64,000 nt of DNA from Parabacteroides hominis (GCF_014287585.1 NZ_JACOOJ010000012.1:1-64000), one strand, 5' to 3'. Numbered from the stretch's first letter, positions 37,399 through 46,688 are shown. Made by a program: numbers and translations. The notes: generated by a model not told the origin, from the sequence alone.

Positions 37399-38742
37399 AT
37401 GGACGATAATACATACGATTTCGATATGGCAAGAGCGCCTCAGACAATCATCAAAGTGATCGGTGTCGGTGGCGGTGGTGGTAATGCGGTCAGCAACATG
37501 TACCGCGAAGGTATCCAGGATGTGTCTTTCGTATTATGCAATACCGATAATCAGGCGTTGCAGAAGTCGGAAGTGCCCGATAAGCTCCTGATCGGACGGA
37601 ACACGACGAACGGGCTTGGCTCCGGAAACGTTCCTGAAAGGGGAGAAGCCGCGGCGATTGAGAGCGAAAAGGAAATCCACGATATGCTCGACGACGGAAC
37701 CCGCATGGCCTTTGTCACGGCGGGTATGGGAGGAGGAACCGGTACGGGGGCAGGCCCGATCGTTGCCAAGATTTCCAAAGATATGGGAATCCTTACCGTC
37801 GGTATCGTCACAATCCCCTTCGTCTTTGAAGGACGCCCGAAGATCGTGAAAGCGTTGAAAGGCGTTAGGAAGATGGCGCAGAACGTAGACTCCCTGCTTG
37901 TCATCAACAACGAACGGTTGAGGAATTTTGCCGATATGCCGGTTCCGCAGGCCAATCGCAAAGCTGACGAGACATTGACGATTGCCGCCAAGAGTATTGC
38001 CGAGATTGTCACGACCAACCTCGAACAGAACGTCGATTTCGCCGATGTCGACACGACGATGCGCAACAGCGGTGTCGCCCTGATCAGTATCGGTTTCGGG
38101 GAGGGCGAAGGACGTTTGCACCAGGCCATCAACGAGGCGTTGGAAAACACGTTAGTGAACGATGTCAACAATATTTTCAATGCCAAGCGTGTGGCGTTTG
38201 TCATCTACTATAGCCACGAAGACGAACTCCGCATCAGCGAGATGACGGATATACACAACTTCATGTCCCAGTTCAAGACCGAATACGAGGTGAAGTGGGG
38301 GCATGGCTATGACGACAGCCTGGGGCACAAGATCAAGATCACAATCCTCGTGACCGGTTTCGGCTTGGAAGATATCCTGACTCAAAGCGAGCAGCAAGAG
38401 CTTGCCACCGAAGAGGAAATACGCCTGGCCGCAGAACGGGAAGAAGCCGCAAGAAAGGCGAGAGAAGAAGAAGACAAATGGGTGAAGCAGTATTACGGCG
38501 AATATATCGATTCGCGTCCGAATGCGGAAATCGTCCTTCTCACTCTTGACGAACTGGACGATGATACCTTGATCGCTTTCATGGAAGATAAACCGGCATA
38601 CAAGCGGACGGCAAAGGAAGTGCAACAGATGCGCCGGAAAGGGGAAGAACCTGTCCGTCCTCAAAGCATGTCGTTCAGCTCGCCAGCCGCTAACCAGGGC
38701 AAGAAGCCTAAATCAGGCGGCACGGTTATTAGTTTTAGGTAA
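37399..38742 (+). CDS. ftsZ: Tubulin-like division protein FtsZ
   Basis: A 447-residue GTPase that forms the division ring. IKVIGVGGGGGNAVSNMYREG at the N-terminus, the tubulin signature GMGGGTGTGAGPIVAK (about 110-125), and the T7-loop region NVDFADVDTTMRNSGVALISIGFGEG. The C-terminal variable linker contains a charged helical stretch (EEEIRLAAEREEAARKAREEEDKW) and is longer than in E. coli. The far C-terminus (PKSGGTVISFR) does not show the classic E. coli tail peptide. Last gene of the cluster. Confidence 0.97.
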   Translation: MDDNTYDFDMARAPQTIIKVIGVGGGGGNAVSNMYREGIQDVSFVLCNTDNQALQKSEVPDKLLIGRNTTNGLGSGNVPERGEAAAIESEKEIHDMLDDGTRMAFVTAGMGGGTGTGAGPIVAKISKDMGILTVGIVTIPFVFEGRPKIVKALKGVRKMAQNVDSLLVINNERLRNFADMPVPQANRKADETLTIAAKSIAEIVTTNLEQNVDFADVDTTMRNSGVALISIGFGEGEGRLHQAINEALENTLVNDVNNIFNAKRVAFVIYYSHEDELRISEMTDIHNFMSQFKTEYEVKWGHGYDDSLGHKIKITILVTGFGLEDILTQSEQQELATEEEIRLAAEREEAARKAREEEDKWVKQYYGEYIDSRPNAEIVLLTLDELDDDTLIAFMEDKPAYKRTAKEVQQMRRKGEEPVRPQSMSFSSPAANQGKKPKSGGTVISFR

Positions 38743-38800
38743 TGACTAATGACTAATGACTAATTAATGATTAATAATTAATAATGAAAAATTAATGATG
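38743..38800. repeat. AT-rich short tandem repeats after ftsZ
   Basis: TAATGAC occurs three times at 7-bp intervals, followed by a run of ATTAATAATTA-like words. The remaining gap to the YqeY gene is AT-rich without an evident terminator. Confidence 0.6.
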
Positions 38801-38858
38801 GATAGTTGGAGACCTGAAGGTTTAATTATTCATTCTTAATTCTTTAATTTACAAAACT

Positions 38859-39308
38859 ATGGATTTGTTCGAAAGAGTCAGCGAAGACATTAAAAACGCA
38901 ATGAAGGCGAAAGATAAAGTAGCCCTTGAAACACTGAGAAACGTGAAGAAGTTCTTCCTTGAAGCGAAGACCGCTCCGGGAGCCAACGATACATTGACTG
39001 ATGCCGATGCATTGAAGATCATGCAGAAGCTCGTTAAACAGGGCAAGGATTCCGCCACTATCTACGTGCAGCAGGGACGTCAGGACTTGGCCGATGCTGA
39101 ACTGGCGCAGGTAGCCGTTATCGAAAAGTACCTGCCGAAACAGATGTCTGCCGAAGAACTGGAAGTCGAGCTGAAAGCAATCATCGCACAGGTCGGGGCC
39201 GCCGGTCCGAAAGACATGGGTAAGGTGATGGGCGTTGCCTCCAAAGCATTAGCCGGAAAAGCCGAAGGCCGCATGATTTCAGAAGTCGTTAAAAGACTTC
39301 TGAATTGA
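38859..39308 (+). CDS. GatB/YqeY domain protein
   Basis: A 149-residue soluble helical protein of the YqeY family, related to the tRNA-binding C-terminal domain of the amidotransferase subunit GatB. Helical segments: LFERVSEDIKNAMKAKDKVALETLRNVKKFF, then DALKIMQKLVKQGKDSATIYVQQGRQDLADAELAQVAVIEKYLPKQMS, and the C-terminal GPKDMGKVMGVASKALAGKAEGRMISEVVKRLL. The exact role of stand-alone YqeY is not settled. It follows ftsZ at 116 bp. Confidence 0.93.
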   Translation: MDLFERVSEDIKNAMKAKDKVALETLRNVKKFFLEAKTAPGANDTLTDADALKIMQKLVKQGKDSATIYVQQGRQDLADAELAQVAVIEKYLPKQMSAEELEVELKAIIAQVGAAGPKDMGKVMGVASKALAGKAEGRMISEVVKRLLN

Positions 39309-39427
39309 AAACTGAAAATGGAAAGTTGAAAAATAAAGAAGAGACGCTTTGCTTTTCAATTTTCCGTTTTCTCCCTCTTGTCTCCTTATCAATCTAATTT
39401 TCAATTCTCGATTTTTAATTGCCCATT

Positions 39428-40843
39428 ATGATTACTTTTGTTTGTTGCCTTATTGCACTCATCGTAGGCTATTTCGTCTACGGTAAATTCATCGAACGTA
39501 TTTTCGGCATAGATGCCAAGCGGCAGACTCCTGCCTACACACACCAGGACGGCGTGGACTATATCCCGATGCCTACCTGGAAAGTCTTTATGATCCAGTT
39601 CCTGAACATCGCCGGACTGGGCCCGATCTTCGGCGCCATTATGGGGGCGAAGTTCGGAACCGCCTCTTTCCTGTGGATCGTGCTGGGAAGTATCTTTGCC
39701 GGCTCGGTACACGATTACCTGTCCGGTATGTTGTCCCTGCGTCATAACGGCGAAAGCCTGCCTGAGATTATCGGCCGTTACTTAGGCGTGAACTTCAAGC
39801 AGTTTATGCGCGGTTTTACGGTGATCCTGATGGTGCTGGTCGGCTCCGTGTTCGTGGCCGGGCCTGCCGGGTTGTTGGCAAAGCTGACACCGGAGCATCT
39901 CGATGCCACTTTCTGGATCATCGTCGTGTTCCTCTATTATATCTTAGCGACCTTGTTGCCGGTCGATAAGATTATCGGGAAGATCTATCCTTTGTTTGCA
40001 GCCGCTTTGCTGTTTATGGCGATCGGTATTCTGATCATGTTGTTCGTCAATCATCCGCCGTTGCCTGAGATCACGGACGGGATGCCGAACACCTATCCCG
40101 GTCATCTGCCTATCTTCCCGATCATGTTCGTCAGTATTGCCTGCGGTGCTATTTCCGGTTTCCACGCGACGCAAAGCCCGTTGATGGCCCGTTGCATCAA
40201 GAATGAGAAGTACGGACGCCCCATCTTCTTCGGCTCCATGATTACGGAAGGCATCGTTGCGCTGATCTGGGCGGCTGCCGCTACCTATTTCTATCATAAC
40301 AACGGTATGGGCGAAAACAATGCCGCCGTTGTCGTCGACAGCATTACGAAAGAATGGCTCGGTACGGTAGGCGGTATATTGGCCATCTTAGGTGTGATCG
40401 CCGCCCCGATCACCTCCGGCGATACGGCCTTCCGTTCGGCCCGCCTGATCGTGGCGGACTTCCTGCATCTCGAACAGCGCAGCATCTCCAAGCGGCTCAT
40501 GATCTGCATCCCCTTGTTCTTGGTGGCTATCGCCCTTTTGCTCTACAGCCAGAAAGACAAGGACGGCTTCGATATGATCTGGCGCTATTTCGCCTGGAGC
40601 AACCAGACGCTCGCCGTGTTTACCTTATGGGCGTTGACCGTCTACCTGGTGATCTCGAAGAAGCCCTATGTCGTTACGCTGATCCCGGCCCTGTTCATGA
40701 CAGCCGTCTGCTCGACATACATCTTTGTCGCTCCCGAAGGCTTAGGCATGGAAACCGGCATTTCACAGATTATCGGCATTGCCATAACGATCGTCGTTTT
40801 TGCATTCTTCCTGATTTGGAAAAAGAAGACCAGCAAGATATAA
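39428..40843 (+). CDS. cstA: Carbon starvation protein A family peptide/pyruvate transporter
   Basis: A 471-residue inner-membrane protein with about 12 helices, clearly CstA: GYFVYGKFIERIFGID, DYIPMPTWKVFMIQFLNIAGLGPIFGAIMGA, GSVHDYLSGMLSLRHNGESLPEIIGRYLG, and SGFHATQSPLMARC. It is shorter than E. coli CstA (about 700 residues), lacking part of the C-terminal helices, as in many Bacteroidetes copies. CstA proteins import peptides or pyruvate. ATG 39428 is preferred over an in-frame TTG at 39419. It appears monocistronic. Confidence 0.93.
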   Translation: MITFVCCLIALIVGYFVYGKFIERIFGIDAKRQTPAYTHQDGVDYIPMPTWKVFMIQFLNIAGLGPIFGAIMGAKFGTASFLWIVLGSIFAGSVHDYLSGMLSLRHNGESLPEIIGRYLGVNFKQFMRGFTVILMVLVGSVFVAGPAGLLAKLTPEHLDATFWIIVVFLYYILATLLPVDKIIGKIYPLFAAALLFMAIGILIMLFVNHPPLPEITDGMPNTYPGHLPIFPIMFVSIACGAISGFHATQSPLMARCIKNEKYGRPIFFGSMITEGIVALIWAAAATYFYHNNGMGENNAAVVVDSITKEWLGTVGGILAILGVIAAPITSGDTAFRSARLIVADFLHLEQRSISKRLMICIPLFLVAIALLLYSQKDKDGFDMIWRYFAWSNQTLAVFTLWALTVYLVISKKPYVVTLIPALFMTAVCSTYIFVAPEGLGMETGISQIIGIAITIVVFAFFLIWKKKTSKI

Positions 40844-40903
40844 TACAGCAGTACCGATCTTCTCCGGTCCCCAGGGATGGCTGATGCCCGCGCTTGCAAC
40901 AGG

Positions 40904-41024
40904 CTCTCTTTTGCCGTCTGCTTCAGCAGACGGATGGATGATTGTTCCGGCTAAAGCCCACAGAAGAAGAGGCTTTGCCTCCAAACCCTTTAAACCGTCT
41001 GCTGAAGCAGACGGCAAAAGAGAG
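40904..41024. repeat. Dispersed hairpin element, copy 2
   Basis: A perfect 30-bp inverted repeat (40904-40933 and 40995-41024) with the same arms as the element at 18993-19126. The interior (GATGATTGTTC, CCCACAGAAGAAGAGGCTTTGCCTCC) matches copy 1 read on the other strand. The rest of the gap 40844-41215 shows nothing else recognisable. Confidence 0.8.
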
Positions 41025-41215
41025 TCTGCGGCATGAGGCAAGGCTTGTTTTAGAGCTTACAGCCCTAAGATTCCGTCGATATAATCACAAATACGGAACG
41101 CTCCGGTAAACCATTATTTACCAGAAATCGAAAGAAAAATATCAGAACTGTAAACTGAGGCTTGGGGGTAATCCCTTATCTTTATCCACAGAAAACATAT
41201 AAAAGGATAACCACC

Positions 41216-43327
41216 ATGAAAAAACTGATCAGTTTAGTAAGCCTCTTTTGCCTGTCGGTACTTTTGCCTCCGTCTGTTATGGGTGAACCCATCGACCGGG
41301 AGGCTGTTGTCAAGCGGCATCGCGTGTGTACGACCGGGACACTCCTGAAAAGCCCGGCACAAGTAGGGAACGGGAAATTCGCCTTCGGGATGGATATAAC
41401 CGGATTGCAGACCTTCGTCCCCTTCAACACCCTGTCCGACTGGAGTTGGCACAGTTTCCCCCTCCCCGAAGGGATGAAAGCCGAAGATTACCGTCCGGTC
41501 GTCGTCGAGACACACGGCAAAAAGATCGCCTACGAACTCCGCAACCCCGACCAGCCCGAACTGTCCGAATGGCTGACCAAGAACCCCCACCGCTATAACC
41601 TGGGCCGTATCGGTTTCCGCCTGCTGCGCGAAGACGGTACGGAAGCGAAGGAAATCGACCTGGGCAACGCCCGCCAGGAGATCGACCTGTGGACAGGCGT
41701 CGTCTACAGCCGTTTCGAACTGAACCGCAAGGTGGTGAAAGTCCGCACCGTCTGCCATCCCGATAAAGATATGATCGGAGTCAGCATCGAATCCGAACTG
41801 CTGAACGACGGCAATATGAGCATCTGCCTCGACTTCCCCTATCCCGACGGACGCTATTTCAAGCACTATATAGGACGCTACGACACGATCTCCGGCCATA
41901 CCTCCACCTTCGAGAAGTTAGCCCCGAACTCGGTCCGTATCGCCCGCACGATGGACGACACGCACTACTGCGCCACCCTCGACTGGACCGGCCCCGCCAC
42001 TTTCAGCCGCGAATCTGAAAAGGCGCATACCTTCCTCCTCCAGCCCCGGCATACCTCCACCTTCTCCTTTACCTGCTGCTTCTCTCCTGAACCGGTCGCC
42101 GATGTCACCGAGCCGGTCGCCTCTATCGAACGGAAGAGCGCCGCCGCTTGGGAGAAATACTGGCGTTCGGGAGCCGCCATCGACCTCTCCGGCAGCAAAG
42201 ACCCCCGCTGGCTGGAACTGGAACGCCGCATCGTCCTCTCGCAATACCTGATGCGTGCGAACGAAAGCGGCCTGTTCCCGCCCCAGGAATCCGGCCTGGT
42301 GAACAACGGCTGGTACGGACGTTTCCACTTCGAGATGATCTGGTGGCACGGCGTGCACTACGGGCTGTGGAACCGGATGGAATGTTTCGACAACTACCTG
42401 AACGTCTATAAGGACTTTATGCCGCAAGCCCTCGAACGCGCCAAGAGCGAAGGCCGCATCGGTGCGCGCTGGCCGAAGTGCACCGGGAACTTCAACCGCG
42501 AATGGCCCGGCAGCGCCCATGCCTACCTGATCTGGCACGAACCCCACCCGGTCTACTTCGCCGAGATGCAATACCGCCGGAAACCCGCTCCCGAAACATT
42601 GGAGAAATGGAAAGACATCGTGCTGAACACGGCTGATTATATGGCGGATTACCTTTTCTACGACAAAAAGGCGAAACAATATGTCCTGGGCCCCCCTGTC
42701 GTCGTCGTTTCCGAGAATACAGACCCGTTGCAGACCATCAACCCGATTTTCGAGTTAGGCTATTTCCGCTACGGCCTGCGTACGGCGTTGGAGTGGGCGG
42801 AACGCCTGGGCCTGCCCGAAAAACGGACGAAGAAATGGAAGGAAGTGCTCTCGAAGATGGCGCCCCTTCCCGTTGCCGGCGGCGTCTACACCACCTACGA
42901 AGGCATCCCCGACATGTGGACGAAATATACCTACGAGCATCCGGCCCTGACCGGCGTCTACGGCATGCTGCCCGGTGACGGGGTAGACCTCGCGACCTTC
43001 AAGCGCACGTTGGAGAAAGTCAGCAAGGAATGGCAGTTCGACCGCATCTGGGGCTGGGACTTCCCGATGTTGGCAATGGCCGCCGCCCGGACGGGGCAGC
43101 CTGCGCTGGCTGTCGACATGCTGATGCACCCCTCCGCCGGATTCCAGTTCGACGAACACGGCCTGGCGACAGGCGGACCCTTCCCCTATTTCCCCTCCAA
43201 CGGGGCCTTGCTGACGGCAGTCGCCATGATGTGCGGCGGTTGGGACGGCTCGGAGGGAGAGGCCCCCGGTTTTCCGAAAGACGGGAGCTGGACAGTCCGC
43301 TACGAAGGCTTCGTCCCGATTCAGTGA
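41216..43327 (+). CDS. Exported six-hairpin glycosidase-like protein
   Basis: A 703-residue exported protein. The Sec signal ends near residue 25 (LLPPSVMGEP). An N-terminal beta-sandwich (about 30-300) is followed by an (alpha/alpha)6-type helical domain rich in Trp and His: GLVNNGWYGRFHFEMIWWHGVHYGLWNRMECFDNYL, WPGSAHAYLIWHEPHPVYFAEMQYRRKP, and FDRIWGWDFPMLAMAAARTGQPALAVDML. This layout resembles GH65/GH95-like hydrolases, but I cannot name the family or confirm catalytic acids. ATG 41216 begins the signal peptide. It stands alone with its own terminator. The gene is markedly GC-rich and CCG/CCC-rich compared with its neighbours. Confidence 0.7.
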   Translation: MKKLISLVSLFCLSVLLPPSVMGEPIDREAVVKRHRVCTTGTLLKSPAQVGNGKFAFGMDITGLQTFVPFNTLSDWSWHSFPLPEGMKAEDYRPVVVETHGKKIAYELRNPDQPELSEWLTKNPHRYNLGRIGFRLLREDGTEAKEIDLGNARQEIDLWTGVVYSRFELNRKVVKVRTVCHPDKDMIGVSIESELLNDGNMSICLDFPYPDGRYFKHYIGRYDTISGHTSTFEKLAPNSVRIARTMDDTHYCATLDWTGPATFSRESEKAHTFLLQPRHTSTFSFTCCFSPEPVADVTEPVASIERKSAAAWEKYWRSGAAIDLSGSKDPRWLELERRIVLSQYLMRANESGLFPPQESGLVNNGWYGRFHFEMIWWHGVHYGLWNRMECFDNYLNVYKDFMPQALERAKSEGRIGARWPKCTGNFNREWPGSAHAYLIWHEPHPVYFAEMQYRRKPAPETLEKWKDIVLNTADYMADYLFYDKKAKQYVLGPPVVVVSENTDPLQTINPIFELGYFRYGLRTALEWAERLGLPEKRTKKWKEVLSKMAPLPVAGGVYTTYEGIPDMWTKYTYEHPALTGVYGMLPGDGVDLATFKRTLEKVSKEWQFDRIWGWDFPMLAMAAARTGQPALAVDMLMHPSAGFQFDEHGLATGGPFPYFPSNGALLTAVAMMCGGWDGSEGEAPGFPKDGSWTVRYEGFVPIQ

Positions 43328-43354
43328 CAATCCCTTTATTACCCTTTTTTATGC

Positions 43355-43388
43355 AAGCCGGCGAATGATTTTATTCGCCGGCTTTTTT
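43355..43388 (+). terminator. Intrinsic terminator after the glycosidase-like gene
   Basis: The stem AGCCGGCGAA / TTCGCCGGCT with an 8-nt loop is followed by seven or more T residues. Confidence 0.92.
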
Positions 43389-43521
43389 TCTGTTTATATG
43401 TATATATAAACAGCTTGTAATTCATTGAATTATTTTCGAAAATAATCGGATAAAACAGACTAATGTATTAAATAAATGATTATATTTGTGAAGTGATAGA
43501 AACAAAGAAGACTAAAAAGTT

Positions 43522-43758
43522 ATGAATGACAAAAAAATAGAGCTTATGCAGGTGAAAGGCGCAATGGGAGTTACCGAGTTCGCTCTCCTTTATTTCCCGG
43601 ATTGTGCACCCGAAGTCGCTTACAAAAGAATGTGGGTATGGATTCATACGTCACGCGGTTTAAAGGAAAAACTGGCGGCTGCCGGATGGGTCAAATTCCA
43701 GAAGCTCTATACGCCGAAACAGGTCGCCTGCCTGGTCGACCATTTGGGAGAACCTTAA
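43522..43758 (+). CDS. DUF4248 family small protein
   Basis: A 78-residue protein of the DUF4248 type. The pattern ELMQVKGAMGVTEFALLYFPDC...AYKRMWVWIHTSRGLKEKLAAAGW...LYTPKQVACLVDHLGEP suggests a small helix-turn-helix-like fold. Function unknown. In Bacteroidales this family is commonly found just ahead of a BT4734/DUF3987 primase-like gene, as here (99 bp downstream). Confidence 0.85.
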   Translation: MNDKKIELMQVKGAMGVTEFALLYFPDCAPEVAYKRMWVWIHTSRGLKEKLAAAGWVKFQKLYTPKQVACLVDHLGEP

Positions 43759-43856
43759 AACAATACAAACCGAAGATATTGAAAAAGCCATATTCTCCGC
43801 GTAGCAAGCACGAACGCAGGAAGGCCCTTTTGATACCTTTACCTAATAACAACGAT

Positions 43857-46217
43857 ATGATAAACATTGAAAATGTCGAAGGAACCTACTTCGACTCTGT
43901 TTTCCAGACGGAAAGCGCGCGTTTAATGACCTTGAACCAGTACATCGACGAGGTGAAGAGTGATAAACATGCAAACCGCATCGCCCGCCTTCGCGGCCTT
44001 CTCAAAGCCGGCAAAACGGAAGAGGCCGAGGCCTGCAAGAAGAAGTTGCCCCTCTATGTGGCAGGCGGCGTGATGGAAGGAGGCCGCAAACTCGAACATC
44101 TGGTGCGCTACAGCGGCTGCATCGTCATCGATATAGACGACTCGCCCATCCCGCCCGAAGAATTGCTCCGAAGAGCTTATGAACTCCCGTATGTGAAAGC
44201 CGGGCACTGCAGCCCCTCCGGCACAGGGGGCAAGCTCTTCATACTGGTCGACTGCGAATTGGAATACCATAAACCTGCCTTTGAGATCGTCCGTCGCCGC
44301 GTGGAAGCGGATATTCCGGGTGTAACGGTTGATGTCACCGGAAAAGACCCCAACCGCGCCTGCTTCTTCAGCAACGACCTCGGCGCGTTCTACAAGAAAG
44401 ATGCGGAAGTGTTGCGCGTTCCCGTTTGCGATCCTTCCCTCCAGGCCCATGCCGCCTGGCCGGTACAGGCTGTTCCGGACCGGCATTCGCTGTCGAACTA
44501 CATCGACAAGTTCGAACAAGACAATCCTTTCGTTCCCGGCTCGCGCCATTCCTATGTGGTGAAGTTGTCCTCCGTCTTGAACAACGCCGGCTTCCCGCAG
44601 GGCGAGGTGGCGTCCGAATGTGTCCGACGCTACTCCTGTCCCGACTTTGCAACCGCCGAAATAGAGAAGACCGTGGCAGACATTTATCGCCGTTACGGCT
44701 CCTCGCACGGGAGCAACCCTTATCGCCCGAAAGAGACGCCGGGGAATGGGAATGCTGTAAAAACTGTCGGATTTGCCCCCGCTTGTCCTGAAAGTGCACC
44801 TGCTACCGGGAAGGATGTCGAATCGGTTGATATTGAGATTGATAATACCCTTTTGCCCTACTTTGACGAGTCTGTTTACGAACAGCTTCCACCCCTGCTC
44901 GCGGACGTTTTGAAGCGTGCCGAAGACCGTACCGAGAAGGACGTCCTCCTTGTCTCCGCACTGACACTTTTGAGCAGCGTGATGCCGGGAGTCAAAGGTT
45001 CCCTCAAAGAACACACCTACAGTCCGGCTTTCTATACCATCGTATCGGGCAGTTCGGGAAGCGGCAAAGGCATCATGACGCCCCTGCAAAAGCTGGTCGA
45101 TCCCTGGCAGGAATATGTGTTTGACAACTCGCGCCGTTATGTCGAGGAATATGAAACGCAAAAGGAAGAATACGAAAACTACCGCTTGTCCAAGCGAAAC
45201 AACCGTTCCGCCCGCCCTTCCGGACCGCCTCCCGAAAAACCGGCTGTCGTGAAGCAAAAGAACCTGCGCGTGCCGGGCTGTGTCACCCAGGCCCGTCTCG
45301 TCGAACTGCTTCAGGACAACGCTCCCTACACCTCCTGTATGTTCGAGACGGAGATGGAAGCGATCGCCTACATGATATCGCAGGATTTCGGCAATTACGG
45401 GAATGTCCTCAATAAGGCGGCGCACCACGAGCCGATCGGCAGTTCGTCCAAGATGAACGGTTCGTTTCTGTCCAAGCATCCCGACCTTGCGATGCTGTGG
45501 AGCGGCACTCCCGCCATATTGCCCCGCCTGATCCCCTCGACCGAGAACGGCCTTTTCAGCCGTATGTTGATGTATAAGATTGCCGGAAGCGGCAAATACC
45601 GCCGGCTGACCTCGTCCGACGATACGCCTGTCGCCGCCGGATATATGGATGCTATCGGCCAGCGTGTGCTGGACGCCGGCGTCTTCCTGGACGGCTCGCC
45701 GACCTGGGTGAAGTTCAGCGAGGCACAGCGCAAACGGCTGGATCGCTTTCTCGAACGCGAATACTACAATGTCCGTTCTTTCGGCAACGAGGACCTCGAA
45801 TCGACCGTCCTGCGTTACCGCCTGGCTATCTTCCGCATTGCGATGGTCCTGACCGGCCTGCGTAAGGGCGAGAGCGGCAATACCGAACGTACGTGGACAG
45901 TCCGGGATGATGACTTCAACGTCGCTTTCCATGTCGGGACTACCTGCCTGCAACATGCTTACGTGGTCGCTACTTCGCTCAAACGTTCCTCCGACGAAGT
46001 GCATTTCAAGTTCCCGCACTATCAGCGTAACTTGTTCGCTTCACAGCCGGAAACTTTCAAGCGTGCCGAAATCCTCGCCGAGGCTTCTGTCCGTGGAATC
46101 ACCACGTCGAATGTCGATAAATTTCTTCGTAAAGCAGAGAAAAATGGCTTAATCGATTCATTAGGAAGAGGTTACTACCGAAAAACGAAGACCGGCAAGC
46201 AAGTGGAAGCCGTGTAG
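43857..46217 (+). CDS. Primase/helicase-like protein: BT4734-like N-terminal domain plus DUF3987
   Basis: A 786-residue protein. The N-terminal BT4734-like domain (about 10-190) has a primase-polymerase flavour: CIVIDIDDSP, then HCSPSGTGGKLFILVD and DVTGKDPNRACFFSND. A helical linker follows, and then the DUF3987 domain with a Walker A-type loop GSSGSGKG (about 397-404). A winged-helix-like C-terminus closes it. Such proteins look like primase-helicases of mobile or plasmid origin but occur singly on Bacteroidales chromosomes, often beside surface-polysaccharide or surface-protein loci. The longer open frame begins inside the DUF4248 gene; ATG 43857 matches the family start. Function is not established. 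Confidence 0.8.
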   Translation: MINIENVEGTYFDSVFQTESARLMTLNQYIDEVKSDKHANRIARLRGLLKAGKTEEAEACKKKLPLYVAGGVMEGGRKLEHLVRYSGCIVIDIDDSPIPPEELLRRAYELPYVKAGHCSPSGTGGKLFILVDCELEYHKPAFEIVRRRVEADIPGVTVDVTGKDPNRACFFSNDLGAFYKKDAEVLRVPVCDPSLQAHAAWPVQAVPDRHSLSNYIDKFEQDNPFVPGSRHSYVVKLSSVLNNAGFPQGEVASECVRRYSCPDFATAEIEKTVADIYRRYGSSHGSNPYRPKETPGNGNAVKTVGFAPACPESAPATGKDVESVDIEIDNTLLPYFDESVYEQLPPLLADVLKRAEDRTEKDVLLVSALTLLSSVMPGVKGSLKEHTYSPAFYTIVSGSSGSGKGIMTPLQKLVDPWQEYVFDNSRRYVEEYETQKEEYENYRLSKRNNRSARPSGPPPEKPAVVKQKNLRVPGCVTQARLVELLQDNAPYTSCMFETEMEAIAYMISQDFGNYGNVLNKAAHHEPIGSSSKMNGSFLSKHPDLAMLWSGTPAILPRLIPSTENGLFSRMLMYKIAGSGKYRRLTSSDDTPVAAGYMDAIGQRVLDAGVFLDGSPTWVKFSEAQRKRLDRFLEREYYNVRSFGNEDLESTVLRYRLAIFRIAMVLTGLRKGESGNTERTWTVRDDDFNVAFHVGTTCLQHAYVVATSLKRSSDEVHFKFPHYQRNLFASQPETFKRAEILAEASVRGITTSNVDKFLRKAEKNGLIDSLGRGYYRKTKTGKQVEAV

Positions 46218-46452
46218 TGGAGCGGGGGCAATTTTGGTAGTTTTTGCAGCTTTTTCAGGCAAAATCCGGCAAAACTAAAAAAATGAACGAATAAGCATCG
46301 GATGAAAAACGAATAAGCACCCCTTTGAAAAGCAGTAGGCATCAAGGTTTTCCTTGAAAATCACCTATTTTTGAACCAAAACGGGCTTGATAAATTTTAA
46401 GACTTGGGGTTTTGAGAATAAATAGTTGGGAATCAGATGCTTGGGGGAATGG
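46218..46452. other. Non-coding stretch after the DUF3987 gene
   Basis: No gene. GAACGAATAAGCA and AAACGAATAAGCA form a short direct repeat at about 46283-46320. No convincing terminator is seen. Confidence 0.5.
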
Positions 46453-46492
46453 AAAATGACTAAAAAAAACGATCCTTTTTTTTAGTCATTTT
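46453..46492. repeat. Perfect 17-bp palindrome overlapping the left switch border
   Basis: Arms 46453-46469 and 46476-46492 (AATGACTAAAAAAAA and its complement) flank the hexamer CGATCC. The right arm is part of the 29-bp border repeat, so the left border carries an additional half-site in the opposite direction, which the right border lacks. Confidence 0.85.
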
Positions 46493-46665
46493 TACGAGAC
46501 AAAAATACGCATTCCTTTTTAAACCACAACTCTTTTCTGTAAAAAATTTCGTACCTCTATATCCTTTCTTATCAATCAGATAGCAATTTGAGTACGAAAA
46601 ACCACCTTTCCGATACGAACTCCGAAGATAGGCAAAAAAAATGACTAAAAAAAAGGATCGTTTTT
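46465..46665. repeat. Invertible promoter cassette bounded by a perfect 29-bp inverted repeat
   Basis: Left border 46465-46493, right border 46637-46665, exact reverse complements (core GGATCG next to an A8 run and TGACT). The 143-bp interior is collinear with the slp1 promoter region when read on the minus strand: GAGTTCGT, TTTTCGTAC after 22 bp, TTGATAAGAAAG after a further 16-bp spacer, and the TTG...TATTTTTG promoter. In this sequence the promoter points left, away from slp2. Confidence 0.85.
46500..46529 (-). promoter_or_regulatory. Promoter inside the cassette, pointing away from slp2 (OFF)
   Basis: On the minus strand TTG (46529-46527), a 19-bp spacer and TATTTTTG (46507-46500) reproduce the slp1 promoter, including the flanking words GGTTTAAAA and ATGCG. 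Inversion would place it about 150 bp upstream of ATG 46784. Confidence 0.85.
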
Positions 46666-46688
46666 GCTATCAAAGTACAAATGTTAAC

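Noticed and set aside
37399..38742. Possible missing FtsZ C-terminal peptide as a truncation
   Set aside because: The frame ends cleanly and Bacteroidetes FtsZ tails differ from E. coli; not evidence of damage.
43923..46019. 698-codon open frame on the minus strand of the DUF3987 gene
   Set aside because: It is a long shadow of a GC-rich gene; composition and lack of domains show that it is not real. Similar shadows oppose hflX, gpmI, murE and DUF4954.
46453..46493. AATGACTAAAAAAAA...TTTTTTTTAGTCATT as a simple terminator of the DUF3987 gene
   Set aside because: It could fold, but it lies about 235 bp after the stop, has an A/T-only weak stem, and its right half recurs exactly inverted at 46637-46665, which is better explained as a recombination border.
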